This document shows, piece by piece, positions 32,504 to 41,870 of a stretch of DNA of 64,000 nucleotides. Within the stretch, counting starts at the first letter, position 1, and each line of letters opens with the position of its first letter. Below the pieces are notes generated by a model. It saw only the letters and a list, made by a program, of their open reading frames with translations. It was not told the DNA's origin and searched no databases. Origin of the DNA: Catenuloplanes atrovinosus (lineage in GTDB: Bacteria; Actinomycetota; Actinomycetes; Mycobacteriales; Micromonosporaceae); contig NZ_JAVDYB010000001.1 of the NCBI RefSeq assembly GCF_031458235.1, positions 3,059,001-3,123,000 of the forward strand, written 5' to 3'. The translations under genes and the position numbers were made by a program.

Positions 32504-34057
32504 GTGAAACCACGAGCGGCTCTTGGACTGGGGACGGCCGTCGCCGTCACCGCGATCGGAGGTGCGCTGGCCGTCGCGCTGCCCATGCGGGCGAACGCGG
32601 CGACCGGCGGCGTCACCGGATTCGCCACGCAGAACGGCGGAACGACCGGCGGTCAGGGCGGGCAGGTCGTCACGGCCAGCACCGGCAGCGCCATCCACAC
32701 GGCCCTGTGCAACCGGGCCAGCAGCAGCACCCCGATCGTCATCCAGGTCTCCGGCACGATCAACCACGGCAACACGACCAAGGTCTCCGGCGACAGCTGC
32801 AACACCGCCGCCGACCGGATCGAGCTCAAGGAGATCAGCAACGTCACCATCATCGGCGTCGGGTCCGGCGCGGTCTTCGACCAACTGGGCATCCACATCC
32901 GCGACTCCAGCAACATCATCATCCAGAACGTGACCGTCCGGAACGTGAAGAAGTCCGGCTCACCGGTCTCGAACGGCGGCGACGCCATCGGCATGGAGAG
33001 CACGGTCCGCAACGTCTGGGTCGACCACGTCACGCTGGAGGCGTCCGGCGGCGAGGACGAGGGCTTCGACGGCCTGTTCGACCTCAAGGACGACGTCGAG
33101 TACGTAACGCTCAGCTACAGCATCCTGCGCAACTCGGGGCGCGGCGGGCTGATCGGCTCCAGTGAGAGCGACACCGGGAACAACTACATCACGTTCCACC
33201 ACAACGCGTACTCGAACATCGACTCGCGGACGCCGCTGCTGCGTGGCGGCATCGCGCACATCTACAACAACTCGTACACCAACCTGGTCGAGTCCGGGAT
33301 CAACTCACGGGCCGGCGGCCGGGCCAAGGTGGACAACAACCACTTCAAGGACTCCACGGACGTCCTGGGTACGTTCTACACGACCGAGGCCGGGTTCTGG
33401 CAGGTCAGCGGCAACATCTTCGACAACGTGACCTGGTCGGCGCCGAGCGGCGACCACCAGCCGGCCGGGCCGAACCCGACGTCGAACACCACGGTGAGCA
33501 TCCCGTACTCGTACACACTGGACGGTGCGAGCTGCGTGCCCAGCATCGTGGCGCAGACCGCCGGCGCGAACAAGGGCCTCCAGGTGTCCAACGGCAACTG
33601 TGTGCCCACCTCGCCGACCGGCGGTCCGGCCACGCCGCCACCCACCACCGGCGGGCCCACCACACCGCCGCCGACGACACCGCCGCCCTCCGGCACGAAC
33701 CTGAGCCTCAGCGGCGGGGCGGACGGGTCCAGCAAGGCCTCCGGGACCAGTTACGGCAACGTCAAGGACGGGAGCATGACCACGTACTGGTCGCCGAGCG
33801 GCACCACCGGGTCGATCTCCGTCAAGTGGTCGTCGGCCACGTCGGTCGCCCGCATCAGCATCCGTGAGGCGTCCGGCGCGACCGGGCTGATCGGGGCGTA
33901 CCGGGTGCTCGACGGCGACACCGGCGCGGTGCTGGCCACCGGCAGCGGCGCGGGCACGATCAGCTTCGGCGCCACGTCGACCAAGAAGATCACATTCGAG
34001 ATCACCGGCGCATCGGGTACGCCGCGGGTGGCGGAGTTCGAGGCGTACGCCTCCTGA
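32504..34057 (+). CDS. secreted pectate lyase (PL1) with C-terminal F5/8-type carbohydrate-binding domain
   Basis: A 517-residue secreted enzyme. Residues 1-32 are a signal peptide (LPMRANA cleavage). Residues 35-355 form a right-handed beta-helix of polysaccharide lyase family 1: NVTIIGVGSGAVFD, NVWVDHVTLEA, DGLFDLKDDVEYVTLSYSIL and NYITFHHNAYSNIDSRTPLLR, whose Arg is the expected catalytic base. A Pro/Thr linker (about 370-400) leads to a discoidin-like (F5/8 type C) domain (NVKDGSMTTYWSPSG...). It cleaves polygalacturonate by beta-elimination outside the cell. A LacI-type operator lies upstream. Confidence 0.92.
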   Translation: MKPRAALGLGTAVAVTAIGGALAVALPMRANAATGGVTGFATQNGGTTGGQGGQVVTASTGSAIHTALCNRASSSTPIVIQVSGTINHGNTTKVSGDSCNTAADRIELKEISNVTIIGVGSGAVFDQLGIHIRDSSNIIIQNVTVRNVKKSGSPVSNGGDAIGMESTVRNVWVDHVTLEASGGEDEGFDGLFDLKDDVEYVTLSYSILRNSGRGGLIGSSESDTGNNYITFHHNAYSNIDSRTPLLRGGIAHIYNNSYTNLVESGINSRAGGRAKVDNNHFKDSTDVLGTFYTTEAGFWQVSGNIFDNVTWSAPSGDHQPAGPNPTSNTTVSIPYSYTLDGASCVPSIVAQTAGANKGLQVSNGNCVPTSPTGGPATPPPTTGGPTTPPPTTPPPSGTNLSLSGGADGSSKASGTSYGNVKDGSMTTYWSPSGTTGSISVKWSSATSVARISIREASGATGLIGAYRVLDGDTGAVLATGSGAGTISFGATSTKKITFEITGASGTPRVAEFEAYAS

Positions 34058-34071
34058 TTCCGGTCGTGGAC

Positions 34072-34097
34072 GGGGGTCGCCCCACCAGGCGGCCCCC
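34072..34097. terminator. hairpin between convergent genes
   Basis: GGGGGTCGCC (34072-34081) can pair with GGCGGCCCCC (34088-34097) over 10 bp including one G-U pair, with a 6-nt loop. It lies between the pectate lyase and the minus-strand gene at 34103. Confidence 0.5.
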
Positions 34098-34102
34098 ATC
34101 GC

Positions 34103-35200
34103 TCAGGCCGAGACCGTCGCCCGGAAACCGGTGATCACGGTGGGCGCGGCGGCGGACGGCGCGATCACCTGGACGGACGTGGTGGCCGACACCGTGATCG
34201 TGACCCGGGTGACCTGGCCGGCGGCGACCTGAACGGGCACGTCGACCGGCGGCGCGTCGATCTCCGGCGTGATCCCGGGCAGCGGGAGCGCCGACCACCG
34301 CTCGCCGATCGGCGCCTGCGCGGGCGGGCGCGGCGTGATTCGCAGCGTGTGCGGGCCGGCCGTCAGGCGGTATCCCCAGGTGCGGTAGCCGAACGGCCGC
34401 GGGTGGCCGTCGACGGTCAGCGCGGGCGCGGGCACCCAGGCGTTCGGGTCGCTGTCGATCGGCACCAGGCCGGTGCGGCCGTTCCAGCGGTGGTCCGGTT
34501 TCAGCACGCACGTGACGACCAGGGCGCCGTGTGCGGCGTCGGCGAGGCCGGCGGGCGCGTCACCGTCGCCGAGGAACATCGCCTCACCCGGGGTTCCGGG
34601 CGGGGTTTCGCGTGCCTCGGCCGAGGCCGCGACCCGGTAGCGCTGGTCGATGACGCGCTTCACCCGGCTGACCGCCCAGGCGAGGAGGAACGGGCCGACG
34701 ACGGCCGCGGCCGTGGCGAGCAGCATGACGGGTGCGTTCGTCTGTGGATCGGACCGCGCCAGCAGGTAGAACGCGCCGAGGACCAGGACGGTGCACCAGA
34801 GCAGCGCCGGTCCGGAGCCCATGCGGCGGCGGGCGGGCGCCGGGACCAGCACGCCCTGCGAGCCGCCGTACGTGGCCGGTGTCCAGAACTCGAACTCCGC
34901 CACCTCGCCGGCGCGCACCCGCACGGTGCGCGCCGACTGGACGGCGCCCCGGTAGCGCACCTCCGCCCGGTGCTCGCCCGGCGGGACGAACGCGACCATG
35001 CGCCCGATCCCGTACCACATCGGCGTGTCGTCGACGCCGACCACGTGCCGGTGCCCCCAGTAGGGCGGATCGATCAGCCGGTTGCGGACCCACACCGAGA
35101 CGCCCGCCATGCCGGCCGGTGGCTCCGGCGCCGGGGTGCGCAGCGGCCACTCCGCGACCGGGGCGCCCTCGAACGGGATGGTTCCCCAGGGCGCGCTCAC
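34103..35200 (-). CDS. membrane protein of unknown function with two helices
   Basis: A 365-residue protein starting at GTG 35200. Residues 1-115 form a beta-rich N-terminal domain (VSVWVRNRLIDPPYWGHRHVVGVDD, VPPGEHRAEVRYRG) of the PEGA/beta-sandwich kind. Two hydrophobic segments follow (about 130-148 and 158-178), and the C-terminal half is again beta-rich (WGYRLTAGPHTLRITPRPP, VPVQVAAGQVTRVTITVSATTSVQV). No enzyme motif is visible. The layout suggests two similar domains on either side of a membrane hairpin. Confidence 0.65.
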   Translation of the reverse strand: MSAPWGTIPFEGAPVAEWPLRTPAPEPPAGMAGVSVWVRNRLIDPPYWGHRHVVGVDDTPMWYGIGRMVAFVPPGEHRAEVRYRGAVQSARTVRVRAGEVAEFEFWTPATYGGSQGVLVPAPARRRMGSGPALLWCTVLVLGAFYLLARSDPQTNAPVMLLATAAAVVGPFLLAWAVSRVKRVIDQRYRVAASAEARETPPGTPGEAMFLGDGDAPAGLADAAHGALVVTCVLKPDHRWNGRTGLVPIDSDPNAWVPAPALTVDGHPRPFGYRTWGYRLTAGPHTLRITPRPPAQAPIGERWSALPLPGITPEIDAPPVDVPVQVAAGQVTRVTITVSATTSVQVIAPSAAAPTVITGFRATVSA

Positions 35201-35321
35201 GACGATCCGTCCCGCTCGATCACCTGGCGATGATACCGACGATCACCGCCTGGATCGCGGCCGTGGCAGCGTGATCGTGGTAGTTTGTGCGTCCGCCGTG
35301 CGCCACGCACCGACCGAGGAG

Positions 35322-35380
35322 GTGAGACCGATCAACGTTGTGATGAGTCGGGCCTCCCTCCCCCGCATGGCCTGAGGGAG
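35322..35380 (+). promoter_or_regulatory. possible leader peptide with overlapping hairpin
   Basis: A short open frame GTG 35322 to TGA 35375 (17 codons, ending ...MSRASLPRMA) lies 32 nt before the hydrolase. Its 3' part and stop overlap a hairpin formed by CTCCCTC (35354-35360) and GAGGGAG (35374-35380). A perfect GGAGGTGA overlaps the GTG instead of preceding it, so the true start is uncertain. An attenuator-like leader is possible but weakly supported. Confidence 0.3.
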
Positions 35381-35407
35381 ACGTCCGCACGCTGCGAAAG
35401 GGCAGTC

Positions 35408-36154
35408 ATGCGTTTCCTCTCCGAGACGTCGGCCGACGGCGTCCGCGAACAGATCTTCTCCCTCGACGTCGCCTCCGGTGAACTGCCCGGCGTGCTGTGG
35501 ACGCCGGACGGTGCGACCGGACCACGCCCGCTCATCCTGCTCGGGCACGGCGGCGGCCAGCACAAGAAGGCGCCGGCGATGCTCGCTCGCGCGCACCGTT
35601 TCGTGACCGGTGGCGGCTTCGCGGTCGCGGCCGTGGACGTGCCCGGTCACGGTGACCGCCCGACCGACCCCGAGTTCGACCGGATCGCCACGGAGAACCA
35701 GGCGCGCGTCGAGGCGGGCGCGGACCTGGCGTCGGTGATCGCCGAGTTCCAGGCGCTCGTCGCCCGGCGGACCGTGCCCGAATGGTCCGCGGCGCTCGAC
35801 GCGCTGTCGCTCGTGGAGCACGTCGGGGCGGGGCCGGTCGGCTACTGGGGCGTGTCGCTGGGCTGCGGCCTCGGCGTGCCGTTCGTGGCGGCGGAGCCGC
35901 GGGTGCGCGCGGCGGTGCTGGGACTCGGGGGTGCGCTCGCGTCCGCGGACGAGGCCCGGCGGATCACGGTGCCGGTGGAGTTCCTGCTGCAGTGGGACGA
36001 CGAACGGGTGCCACGTGAGCAGGCACTGGCGCTCTACGACGCCTTCGGCTCCACCGAGAAGTCACTGCACGCCAACCCCGGCCCGCACGCGGCGATCCTG
36101 CCGTCGTACGAACTGGACAGCAACCTGCACTTCTTCCTTCGGCACCTGCTGTGA
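35408..36154 (+). CDS. dienelactone-hydrolase-like alpha/beta hydrolase
   Basis: A 248-residue hydrolase. The nucleophile elbow is GYWGVSLGCGLG (GVSLG), the oxyanion region LILLGHGGGQHKKAP, the acid probably in LLQWDDERVPREQ, and the base in NPGPHAAIL. It lacks a signal peptide. ATG 35408 gives MRFLSETSADGVREQIFSLDV. Substrate unknown; esters or lactones are likely. Two strong hairpins follow the stop. Confidence 0.83.
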   Translation: MRFLSETSADGVREQIFSLDVASGELPGVLWTPDGATGPRPLILLGHGGGQHKKAPAMLARAHRFVTGGGFAVAAVDVPGHGDRPTDPEFDRIATENQARVEAGADLASVIAEFQALVARRTVPEWSAALDALSLVEHVGAGPVGYWGVSLGCGLGVPFVAAEPRVRAAVLGLGGALASADEARRITVPVEFLLQWDDERVPREQALALYDAFGSTEKSLHANPGPHAAILPSYELDSNLHFFLRHLL

Positions 36155-36159
36155 CCGCG

Positions 36160-36194
36160 GCGCCGGGCGTGATCGCGACGGTCACGCCCGGCGC
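36160..36194 (+). terminator. hairpin after hydrolase gene
   Basis: Perfect 13-bp arms (GCGCCGGGCGTGA at 36160-36172, complement at 36182-36194) with a 9-nt loop, 5 nt after the stop. Confidence 0.7.
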
Positions 36195-36233
36195 TCATCG
36201 AACTCGCTGATCGGGAACCAGCCGTCCGCGCCC

Positions 36234-36266
36234 ACGACAGCACGATCACCTCGATCGTGCTGTCGT
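36234..36266. terminator. second strong hairpin before the convergent beta-helix gene
   Basis: Perfect 14-bp arms (ACGACAGCACGATC at 36234-36247, complement at 36253-36266) with a 5-nt loop. It may terminate transcription arriving from the minus-strand gene 36420-37562. The sequence up to 36419 holds nothing else I can identify. Confidence 0.6.
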
Positions 36267-36419
36267 CCCACCCGGCCACTCCGGTCAGGCGTGCGACCGC
36301 GGAACCGCCATGAGCCGATCAACCCCGAAGGGCCACCGGCACCGCCATGTCGACGAGGCCGAGCATCGGCACACGCCGGCGGGATCGCGGCGGCGATGGA
36401 AAGCTGAGCGTCGCGGCCG

Positions 36420-37562
36420 TCAGTACGTGTTGCCCGCCGTGATCAGGCGGGTCTCGCCGGACGGGAGCGCCGGGCAGCCGGACGGGCCGGGCCAGGTGGC
36501 GCCCTCCGGGCTCAGGTACCAGACCGGCAGGTTCGCGGTGCTGCCGGTCAGGTACGTGCCGAGGTCGTTGTAGGCGAACCGGTTGTGGTAGGACGAGCAC
36601 TCGCTCGCGCCGACCTCCTCCAGGTAGTGCACCGCCGGCGTCGAGCTGCGCGGCCACGCGTTCGCGCCGAACGTGTTCCGCTCGAACGTGTTGAAGTTGC
36701 TGGCGTCGCGTACCTTGACCGGGTCACTGCTCACCCCGGTGACGTTGTTGCCGGCGAACCGGTTCGACGAACTCTTGTGCGTGATGTAGACCGCGTGGAT
36801 GTAGCTGGCCTCGGTGTTGCGCAGGTTCACGAAGTGGTTGTTCTCGATCCGGTTGCCGGACGACTCGGTCAGCACCACGCCGCCGTACCCGCAGCGCGGG
36901 AAGTCGGCACTGTCGCAGGCGCCACCGGTGTACGCGTTACCGAGCGACGTGAACACCATGCCGAACACGGTGTTGCCGTCGAGCCCGCGCGCGGACGGCT
37001 GCCCCGGGCCGGACGACGGCTGGTAACCGCCGCCGCACGGGCCGGCGGAACCGTCGAGCGAGAGCCCGCCGCTGGCGTACCGCTGGATCTGGAGATAGTA
37101 GAACCGCAGCCCCGAGTTCCCGCCGCTGGACAGCGGCCGGCCGGCCTCCGGCGCGCACGCGTAGAACCAGTACCCGGGCAGGTAGCGCTGCGACCCGGAG
37201 GCGCGCGCGTTCTCGAAGACCGGCAGCGCGGCGATGCCGTCCCGGCCCTCGCCCACGGTGTAGTCGTCCGGCATGAACGAGATCGTGTGTCCCGGCCGGT
37301 ACGTGTCCCAGGTGACGCCGCCGGACACGTACGTCCCGGCGTGGATGCGAACCTCCACGTCCTGGTCCGCCGGGCCGGCCGCGACCAGCTGTTGCACGCG
37401 GGCCAGCGTCCGGACCGCGGTGGCCGGCGTGGCGCCGGAGGCGGCGTCCGAACCGGCGGCGTTCAGGTAGATGGTCTGCACGGCCGCGGCCGCGGGTGCG
37501 GGTGCGGGTGCGGCCAGACCGGCGGCGGCGACCGCCATGACGAGTAGACGACCGATGCTCAT
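36420..37562 (-). CDS. secreted right-handed beta-helix protein
   Basis: A 380-residue secreted protein. Residues 1-27 form a signal peptide (LLVMAVAAAGLAAP...AAAA). The start of the mature protein, IYLNAAGSDAASGATPATAVRTLARVQQLV, is the DUF1565-type opening of parallel beta-helix proteins. Repeated Asn-rich coils follow (NRIENNHFVNLRNTE, NRFAGNNVTGV, NTFERNTFGANAW). This is the fold of polysaccharide lyases and glycoside hydrolases, but no catalytic signature lets me choose one. Several Cys pairs suit an extracellular protein. With the pectate lyase 2.4 kb away it suggests plant polymer use. Confidence 0.8.
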   Translation of the reverse strand: MSIGRLLVMAVAAAGLAAPAPAPAAAAVQTIYLNAAGSDAASGATPATAVRTLARVQQLVAAGPADQDVEVRIHAGTYVSGGVTWDTYRPGHTISFMPDDYTVGEGRDGIAALPVFENARASGSQRYLPGYWFYACAPEAGRPLSSGGNSGLRFYYLQIQRYASGGLSLDGSAGPCGGGYQPSSGPGQPSARGLDGNTVFGMVFTSLGNAYTGGACDSADFPRCGYGGVVLTESSGNRIENNHFVNLRNTEASYIHAVYITHKSSSNRFAGNNVTGVSSDPVKVRDASNFNTFERNTFGANAWPRSSTPAVHYLEEVGASECSSYHNRFAYNDLGTYLTGSTANLPVWYLSPEGATWPGPSGCPALPSGETRLITAGNTY

Positions 37563-37772
37563 CAGCTTTCCCCCGTGGACGACTGTGGCAAGGCCCTACA
37601 GATCTACCACGGTCGCTGTGCCATGTACATCGGCGATGTAGCGGCGGCTGCGCATCCCGGCCGACGCGCCGGTCCGCCTGACGGTGCACCTGCCGGAGGT
37701 CGACGCCGGATAACAGAAGCGGCGCGGAAACTGTCGGGCGCCCGCGGCCGGCGCCACCGCACGATGGGCGGC

Positions 37773-38546
37773 ATGGATGACACCACGCTGGTAGACCGCT
37801 TTCTGCGCGACGGCTTCGTGAAGCTGGAGGGAGCCGTCGCGCCGCGGGTGGCCGCGGACTGCGCGCGGCTGCTGTGGCGGGAGACCGGCTGCGACCCGGA
37901 CGATCCGGCGACGTGGACCCGGCCCGTGCACTGGGTGGGCGGCATGGCGCAGGGCCCGTTCGCCGCCGCGCCCAACTCCCCGCACCTGCACCGCGCGTAC
38001 GACCTGCTGGCCGGCCCGGGCCGCTGGGAGCCGCGCTACTCGCTGGGCACGTTCCCGCTGCGGTTCCCGCACCAGGACGAGCCGGACGACGCGGGCTGGC
38101 ACATCGAGGGCAGCTACCTGCCCGACGGGGAGAGCTGGTACTTCACGAACCTGCGCTCCCGGGACCGGGCGCTGCTGATGCTGTTCCTGTTCAGCGAGGT
38201 CGGCCCGGAGGACGCGCCGACCCGCATCCGGATCGGCTCCCACCTGGACGTGCCGGCGGTGCTGGAGCCGTACGGGGAGGAGGGGGTCAGCGGGCTGGCC
38301 ATCGCACCGGAGCTGGTGGCCGCCTCGGACCACCGGCCGGTCGCGCTGGCCACCGGTTCGCCGGGCGACGTGTTCCTGTGCCACCCGTTCCTGGTGCACG
38401 CGGCACAGCCACATCACGGGGTACGGCCGCGGTTCATGGCCCAGCCGCCGCTGCTGCCGGCCGCGCCGTACGAGTTGTCCCGCGCCGGCGGCGACTACTC
38501 CCCCGTCGAGCGCGCGATCCGCCGCGGCCTCGGGCAGCCGGGGTGA
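37773..38546 (+). CDS. phytanoyl-CoA dioxygenase-like protein
   Basis: A 257-residue Fe(II)/2-oxoglutarate dioxygenase of the PhyH group. The N-terminus LVDRFLRDGFVKLEGAVAPRVAADCARLLW is typical, the iron facial triad begins at WHIEGSY, and the distal His is in PFLVHAAQPHHGVRPRFMAQPP, with the nearby Arg for the co-substrate. ATG 37773 is chosen; ATG 37764 would add three residues. The stop overlaps the GTG of the RNA methyltransferase, so they are coupled. Substrate unknown. Confidence 0.83.
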   Translation: MDDTTLVDRFLRDGFVKLEGAVAPRVAADCARLLWRETGCDPDDPATWTRPVHWVGGMAQGPFAAAPNSPHLHRAYDLLAGPGRWEPRYSLGTFPLRFPHQDEPDDAGWHIEGSYLPDGESWYFTNLRSRDRALLMLFLFSEVGPEDAPTRIRIGSHLDVPAVLEPYGEEGVSGLAIAPELVAASDHRPVALATGSPGDVFLCHPFLVHAAQPHHGVRPRFMAQPPLLPAAPYELSRAGGDYSPVERAIRRGLGQPG

Positions 38547-39421
38547 GCGCGCGGGTGGACGTCCGCGACGCCCGGTTCCAGCGGTGGCAGGCGCTGCTCG
38601 GCAACCGGGCCGCGCGGCAGCGCTACCGCGAGTTCATGGTGCAGGGGGTACGCCCGATCAGCATGGCCGTCGCGCACGACTGGGAGATCCGGGAACTGCT
38701 CCACGACGCGGGCGCGCGGCTGTCCGGCTGGGCGCGGCGGACGCTGGACGGCGTCCGGGCCGAGCGGATCGCCGTGTCCCGCGAGCTGATGCACGAGTTG
38801 GGCGGCAAGGCGGAGGCGGTGCCGGAGCTGCTGGCCGTGGCCGGGATGCGGGCGGACGACCTGGCCCGCATCCCGGCCGGGCCGGGCCTGCTCGCGGTGG
38901 TTCTCGACCGGCCGGCCACGCCCGGCAACCTCGGCACGCTGATCCGGTCCGCGGACGCGTTCGGCGCCTCCGGGGTCGTCGTGACCGGCCACGCCGCCGA
39001 CGTCTACGACCCGAAGGCGGTCCGGGCGAGCACCGGTTCGCTGTTCGCCGTGCCCGTGGTCCGGGTGCCCGGGCACCGCGCCGTGCTGGACTGGGCGGCC
39101 GGCGCGCACGCCGGGGTGCGCGTCGTCGGCACCGACGAGCACGGCGCCGTGGACGCCGCCGCGCACGACTTCACCGGGCCGGCGCTGATCGTGATCGGCA
39201 ACGAGACCACCGGCCTGAGCGCCGCCTGCGACGACCTCGTCCGCATTCCCATGTCCGGCGCGGCCAGTTCGCTGAACGCGGCGGCCGCGGCGACCGTGGT
39301 GCTGTACGAATCGGCACGCCAGCGCGCCGCGGGCCCACGCTCTGGTCAGGCGCCCGCCGGTGCGTCCGGGGTCTGCGGCGACCGGGCCGGGGGCACGGCG
39401 GGCGGGCGCCGCGACGGGTAG
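38543..39421 (+). CDS. TrmH/SpoU family RNA methyltransferase
   Basis: A 292-residue SPOUT methyltransferase. The three SpoU motifs are RPATPGNLGTLIRSADAFGA (motif 1, Asn and Arg), ALIVIGNETTGLSAAC (motif 2) and VRIPMSGAASSLNAAAAATVVLYE (motif 3). The N-terminal 110 residues (FREFMVQGVRPISMAVAHDWEI) serve RNA binding. It is predicted to 2'-O-methylate rRNA or tRNA ribose; close actinobacterial relatives include antibiotic-resistance rRNA methylases. The GTG overlaps the previous stop. The last 76 nt overlap the convergent gene. Confidence 0.85.
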   Translation: MSARVDVRDARFQRWQALLGNRAARQRYREFMVQGVRPISMAVAHDWEIRELLHDAGARLSGWARRTLDGVRAERIAVSRELMHELGGKAEAVPELLAVAGMRADDLARIPAGPGLLAVVLDRPATPGNLGTLIRSADAFGASGVVVTGHAADVYDPKAVRASTGSLFAVPVVRVPGHRAVLDWAAGAHAGVRVVGTDEHGAVDAAAHDFTGPALIVIGNETTGLSAACDDLVRIPMSGAASSLNAAAAATVVLYESARQRAAGPRSGQAPAGASGVCGDRAGGTAGGRRDG

Positions 39422-39921
39422 CGGTGCAGCTTGAGCTTCGCGTGGACCGCGGAGGGCGGGTTGCGGGTGGTGCGGTACGCCAGGTCCTCCAGGTAGATCC
39501 ACAGCCCGCTGCGGTTCTTGTGGCGCTCGGCCAGCACGTACGGCTCGACCGCCTCCCAGATGCGCCGCGCCTGCACCCCGTTGGAGCCGATCACCAGCTC
39601 CTCCTTGATGATCCCGTGCGCCACCAGCTTGCCGAGATCGTCATAGAGGCCCGCCACCATCCGCAGGTGCGAGCGGGGCTCGACCGGCAGGTCGTTGAAC
39701 GGGATCGGCTGCGCGAAGTCCTGGTGCAGCTGGTAGAACACGTATTGCTGGGCGTCGAAGAACTCCTGCGTGCGGAACTGGCTGAAGACGTTCAGCACCA
39801 CGGGCAGGGCGTATCCGTCGGACGCGGTGCGCACCTGCCGCAGCGCCAGTGACGCGGAGACGCCGAGCGAGACCACGGAGATCACGATCGTGCCGATCGC
39901 GGTCGCGGTCGCGGTGTCCAC
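39346..39921 (-). CDS. membrane-anchored hypothetical protein
   Basis: A 191-residue protein with one N-terminal membrane helix (about 6-27, ATAIGTIVISVVSLGVSASLAL) and a cytoplasmic helical domain (LNVFSQFRTQEFFDAQQYVFYQLHQ, WEAVEPYVLAERHKNRSGLWIYLEDLAY). The layout is that of DUF4760-type proteins, whose function is unknown. The proline-rich tail (residues 165-191) overlaps the RNA methyltransferase 3' end on the other strand. Confidence 0.65.
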   Translation of the reverse strand: MDTATATAIGTIVISVVSLGVSASLALRQVRTASDGYALPVVLNVFSQFRTQEFFDAQQYVFYQLHQDFAQPIPFNDLPVEPRSHLRMVAGLYDDLGKLVAHGIIKEELVIGSNGVQARRIWEAVEPYVLAERHKNRSGLWIYLEDLAYRTTRNPPSAVHAKLKLHRYPSRRPPAVPPARSPQTPDAPAGA

Positions 39922-39967
39922 GGAGGCAGGCTACGCCCGATCCACGCGCCGCGGGGTCCCGGCCGGC

Positions 39968-41704
39968 TCAGCCCGCGGTCTCGGCGATCCAGTGGCCGAC
40001 CCGGGCGTCGAGCACGTCGAGCGGGAGCGCGCCGTCGCGGAGGACCGCGTCGTGGAAGTCGCGGAGGTCGAAGCGCGCGCCCAGGGTGGACTCGGCGCGG
40101 TCGCGCAGCGCCTGGATGCGCAGCTGGCCGATCATGTACGCGGTGGCCTGGCCCGGCATGCCGATGTAGCGGTCCGTCTCCTTCTCGATGTCCGCGCGGG
40201 ACAGCGCGGTGTGCGCGGCGAAGAACTCGATCGCCCGGTCCCGGGTCCAGCGCTTGGCGTGGATGCCGGTGTCCAGCACCAGGCGGCAGGCGCGCCACAT
40301 CTGCGCGGAGAGCATGCCGAAGCGCAGGTACGGGTCGTCGCCGTAGAGGCCCAGTTCGTCCGCGAGTCGTTCCGCGTACAGGCCCCAGCCCTCCACGTAC
40401 GCGCCGAGGCTGTAGTCGGTGCGCCGGAACGCGGGCACGTCCGGGAGCTCCTGCGCGAGCGCGATCTGCAGGTGGTGCCCGGGCAAGGCCTCGTGGTAGA
40501 CGATCGCGGGCAGTTGGTACCGCTGCGCCTCCGCGATGTTCGCCAGGTTCGTGTAGAACCGCGCCGGCCTCGCCACCTCGACCGATCCGGGCTCGTAGAA
40601 CGCGATCGGCGCGGTCGCGGCCCGCCACTGCTCCACCGCGTGCACCTCGATCGGCAGCACGGGCAGCGTCCGGAACACGCGCGGCGCGGCCTCGATCCCG
40701 GCGGCGACGTCGCGGCGCATGTCGGCCAGGTACCGCGCCCGCCCGGCGTCGTCGCCGGGGTAGCGGAAGCGCGCGTCCGTGCGTACCGCCTCGCGGAATT
40801 CCCTGGCCGTTCCGGCGAAGCCGGCGGCACGGGCCACGTCGCGCATCTCGTCGTCGATGCGCGCCACCGCGTCCAGCCCGATCCGGTGGATCTCGTCCGC
40901 GGAGAGGCCGGTCGTGGTCCAGCGGCGCAGCGCGGCGGCGTAGTAGGCGTCGCCGTCCGGCAGGCTCCACACGCCGTCGTCCGCGCGCGGCCGGTCCGCG
41001 AGCTCGTCGATCGCCGCGCTGTACCGGTCGCGGCCCGTGCGCACCTCCTTGGCCAGCGCCGTCTCGGCCGCGGACAGCAGCGTGCTCGCCCGCGCGCCGT
41101 CCAGGCCGAGCGCCTCGACCTTCGCGGTCAGATCCGCCAGCAGCGGGCCGTCCTCGTACGGCGCGAGCGTCCGGCGCAGGTGGGCGATCTCCCGCACGGT
41201 CGGCGTGATCCCCAGCCGGCGCTGCGTGTCCAGCCCGGCCGCCAGCTCCTCCAGCGCGCGCCCGGCCTCCCGCAGCCGGGCGACGTAGTCCTCCGCGTCC
41301 CGCGCGGACGTGACCGGATGCCGGCTCATCAGGAACCCCGCGATCGAGTCCGCGCCGCTGCCGGCCGTGGACGACGGCAGGATCTGGTGCCGCGACCAGG
41401 GTGAGAGGTGGTGGCGCCACGGCTTCAGGTCCCGCACCCGCTCGACCCGCGCGGCGAACAGCTCCGCGTCCAGCCGCTCGGCCGCGGAGAGCGTCTCCGC
41501 CGGGAAGCGCTCGCGAAGCCGGCTGAGCTGCGTCTCGAGCAGCTCGGCGTGCCGCAGCCAGCCCGCGTCGCTGTGATCGTCCAGCCGGCTCCGGTCATGC
41601 TCCATCCCGAGCGTGGCCGCGGCCTGCGGACTGAGCGCGACCTCGTCCTCGAACGCGCTTCGCAGGAACGACCGAAGCCCTTTGCCGCCCACCGGATCAT
41701 CCAT
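39968..41704 (-). CDS. DUF885 family metallopeptidase-like protein
   Basis: A 578-residue cytoplasmic protein. The family signature is [20 protein letters not shown]: His404, Glu405 and His410/411 form a gluzincin-like zinc site, with a downstream Glu expected near [15 protein letters not shown]. The rest is helical ([24 protein letters not shown] at the start, [21 protein letters not shown] near the end). DUF885 proteins resemble M3/M32-fold peptidases but have few proven substrates. Monocistronic; the divergent neighbour is the EACC1-caspase locus. Confidence 0.87.
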   Translation of the reverse strand: MDDPVGGKGLRSFLRSAFEDEVALSPQAAATLGMEHDRSRLDDHSDAGWLRHAELLETQLSRLRERFPAETLSAAERLDAELFAARVERVRDLKPWRHHLSPWSRHQILPSSTAGSGADSIAGFLMSRHPVTSARDAEDYVARLREAGRALEELAAGLDTQRRLGITPTVREIAHLRRTLAPYEDGPLLADLTAKVEALGLDGARASTLLSAAETALAKEVRTGRDRYSAAIDELADRPRADDGVWSLPDGDAYYAAALRRWTTTGLSADEIHRIGLDAVARIDDEMRDVARAAGFAGTAREFREAVRTDARFRYPGDDAGRARYLADMRRDVAAGIEAAPRVFRTLPVLPIEVHAVEQWRAATAPIAFYEPGSVEVARPARFYTNLANIAEAQRYQLPAIVYHEALPGHHLQIALAQELPDVPAFRRTDYSLGAYVEGWGLYAERLADELGLYGDDPYLRFGMLSAQMWRACRLVLDTGIHAKRWTRDRAIEFFAAHTALSRADIEKETDRYIGMPGQATAYMIGQLRIQALRDRAESTLGARFDLRDFHDAVLRDGALPLDVLDARVGHWIAETAG

Positions 41705-41870
41705 TGTGTAACGCTCCCCTGCCGCTCTCCGACCGAATGTACACGGCGTCGTTCTGCCGGATATCCGCCACTTTCAGCACAAAGGTTTAAAAGCCGCAAA
41801 CAGGTCATTCGGCCGTACGCTGGCCACGCGGTGCCGCCCGGCCCCGCGCGGCACGTCATCGGAGGCCGAC

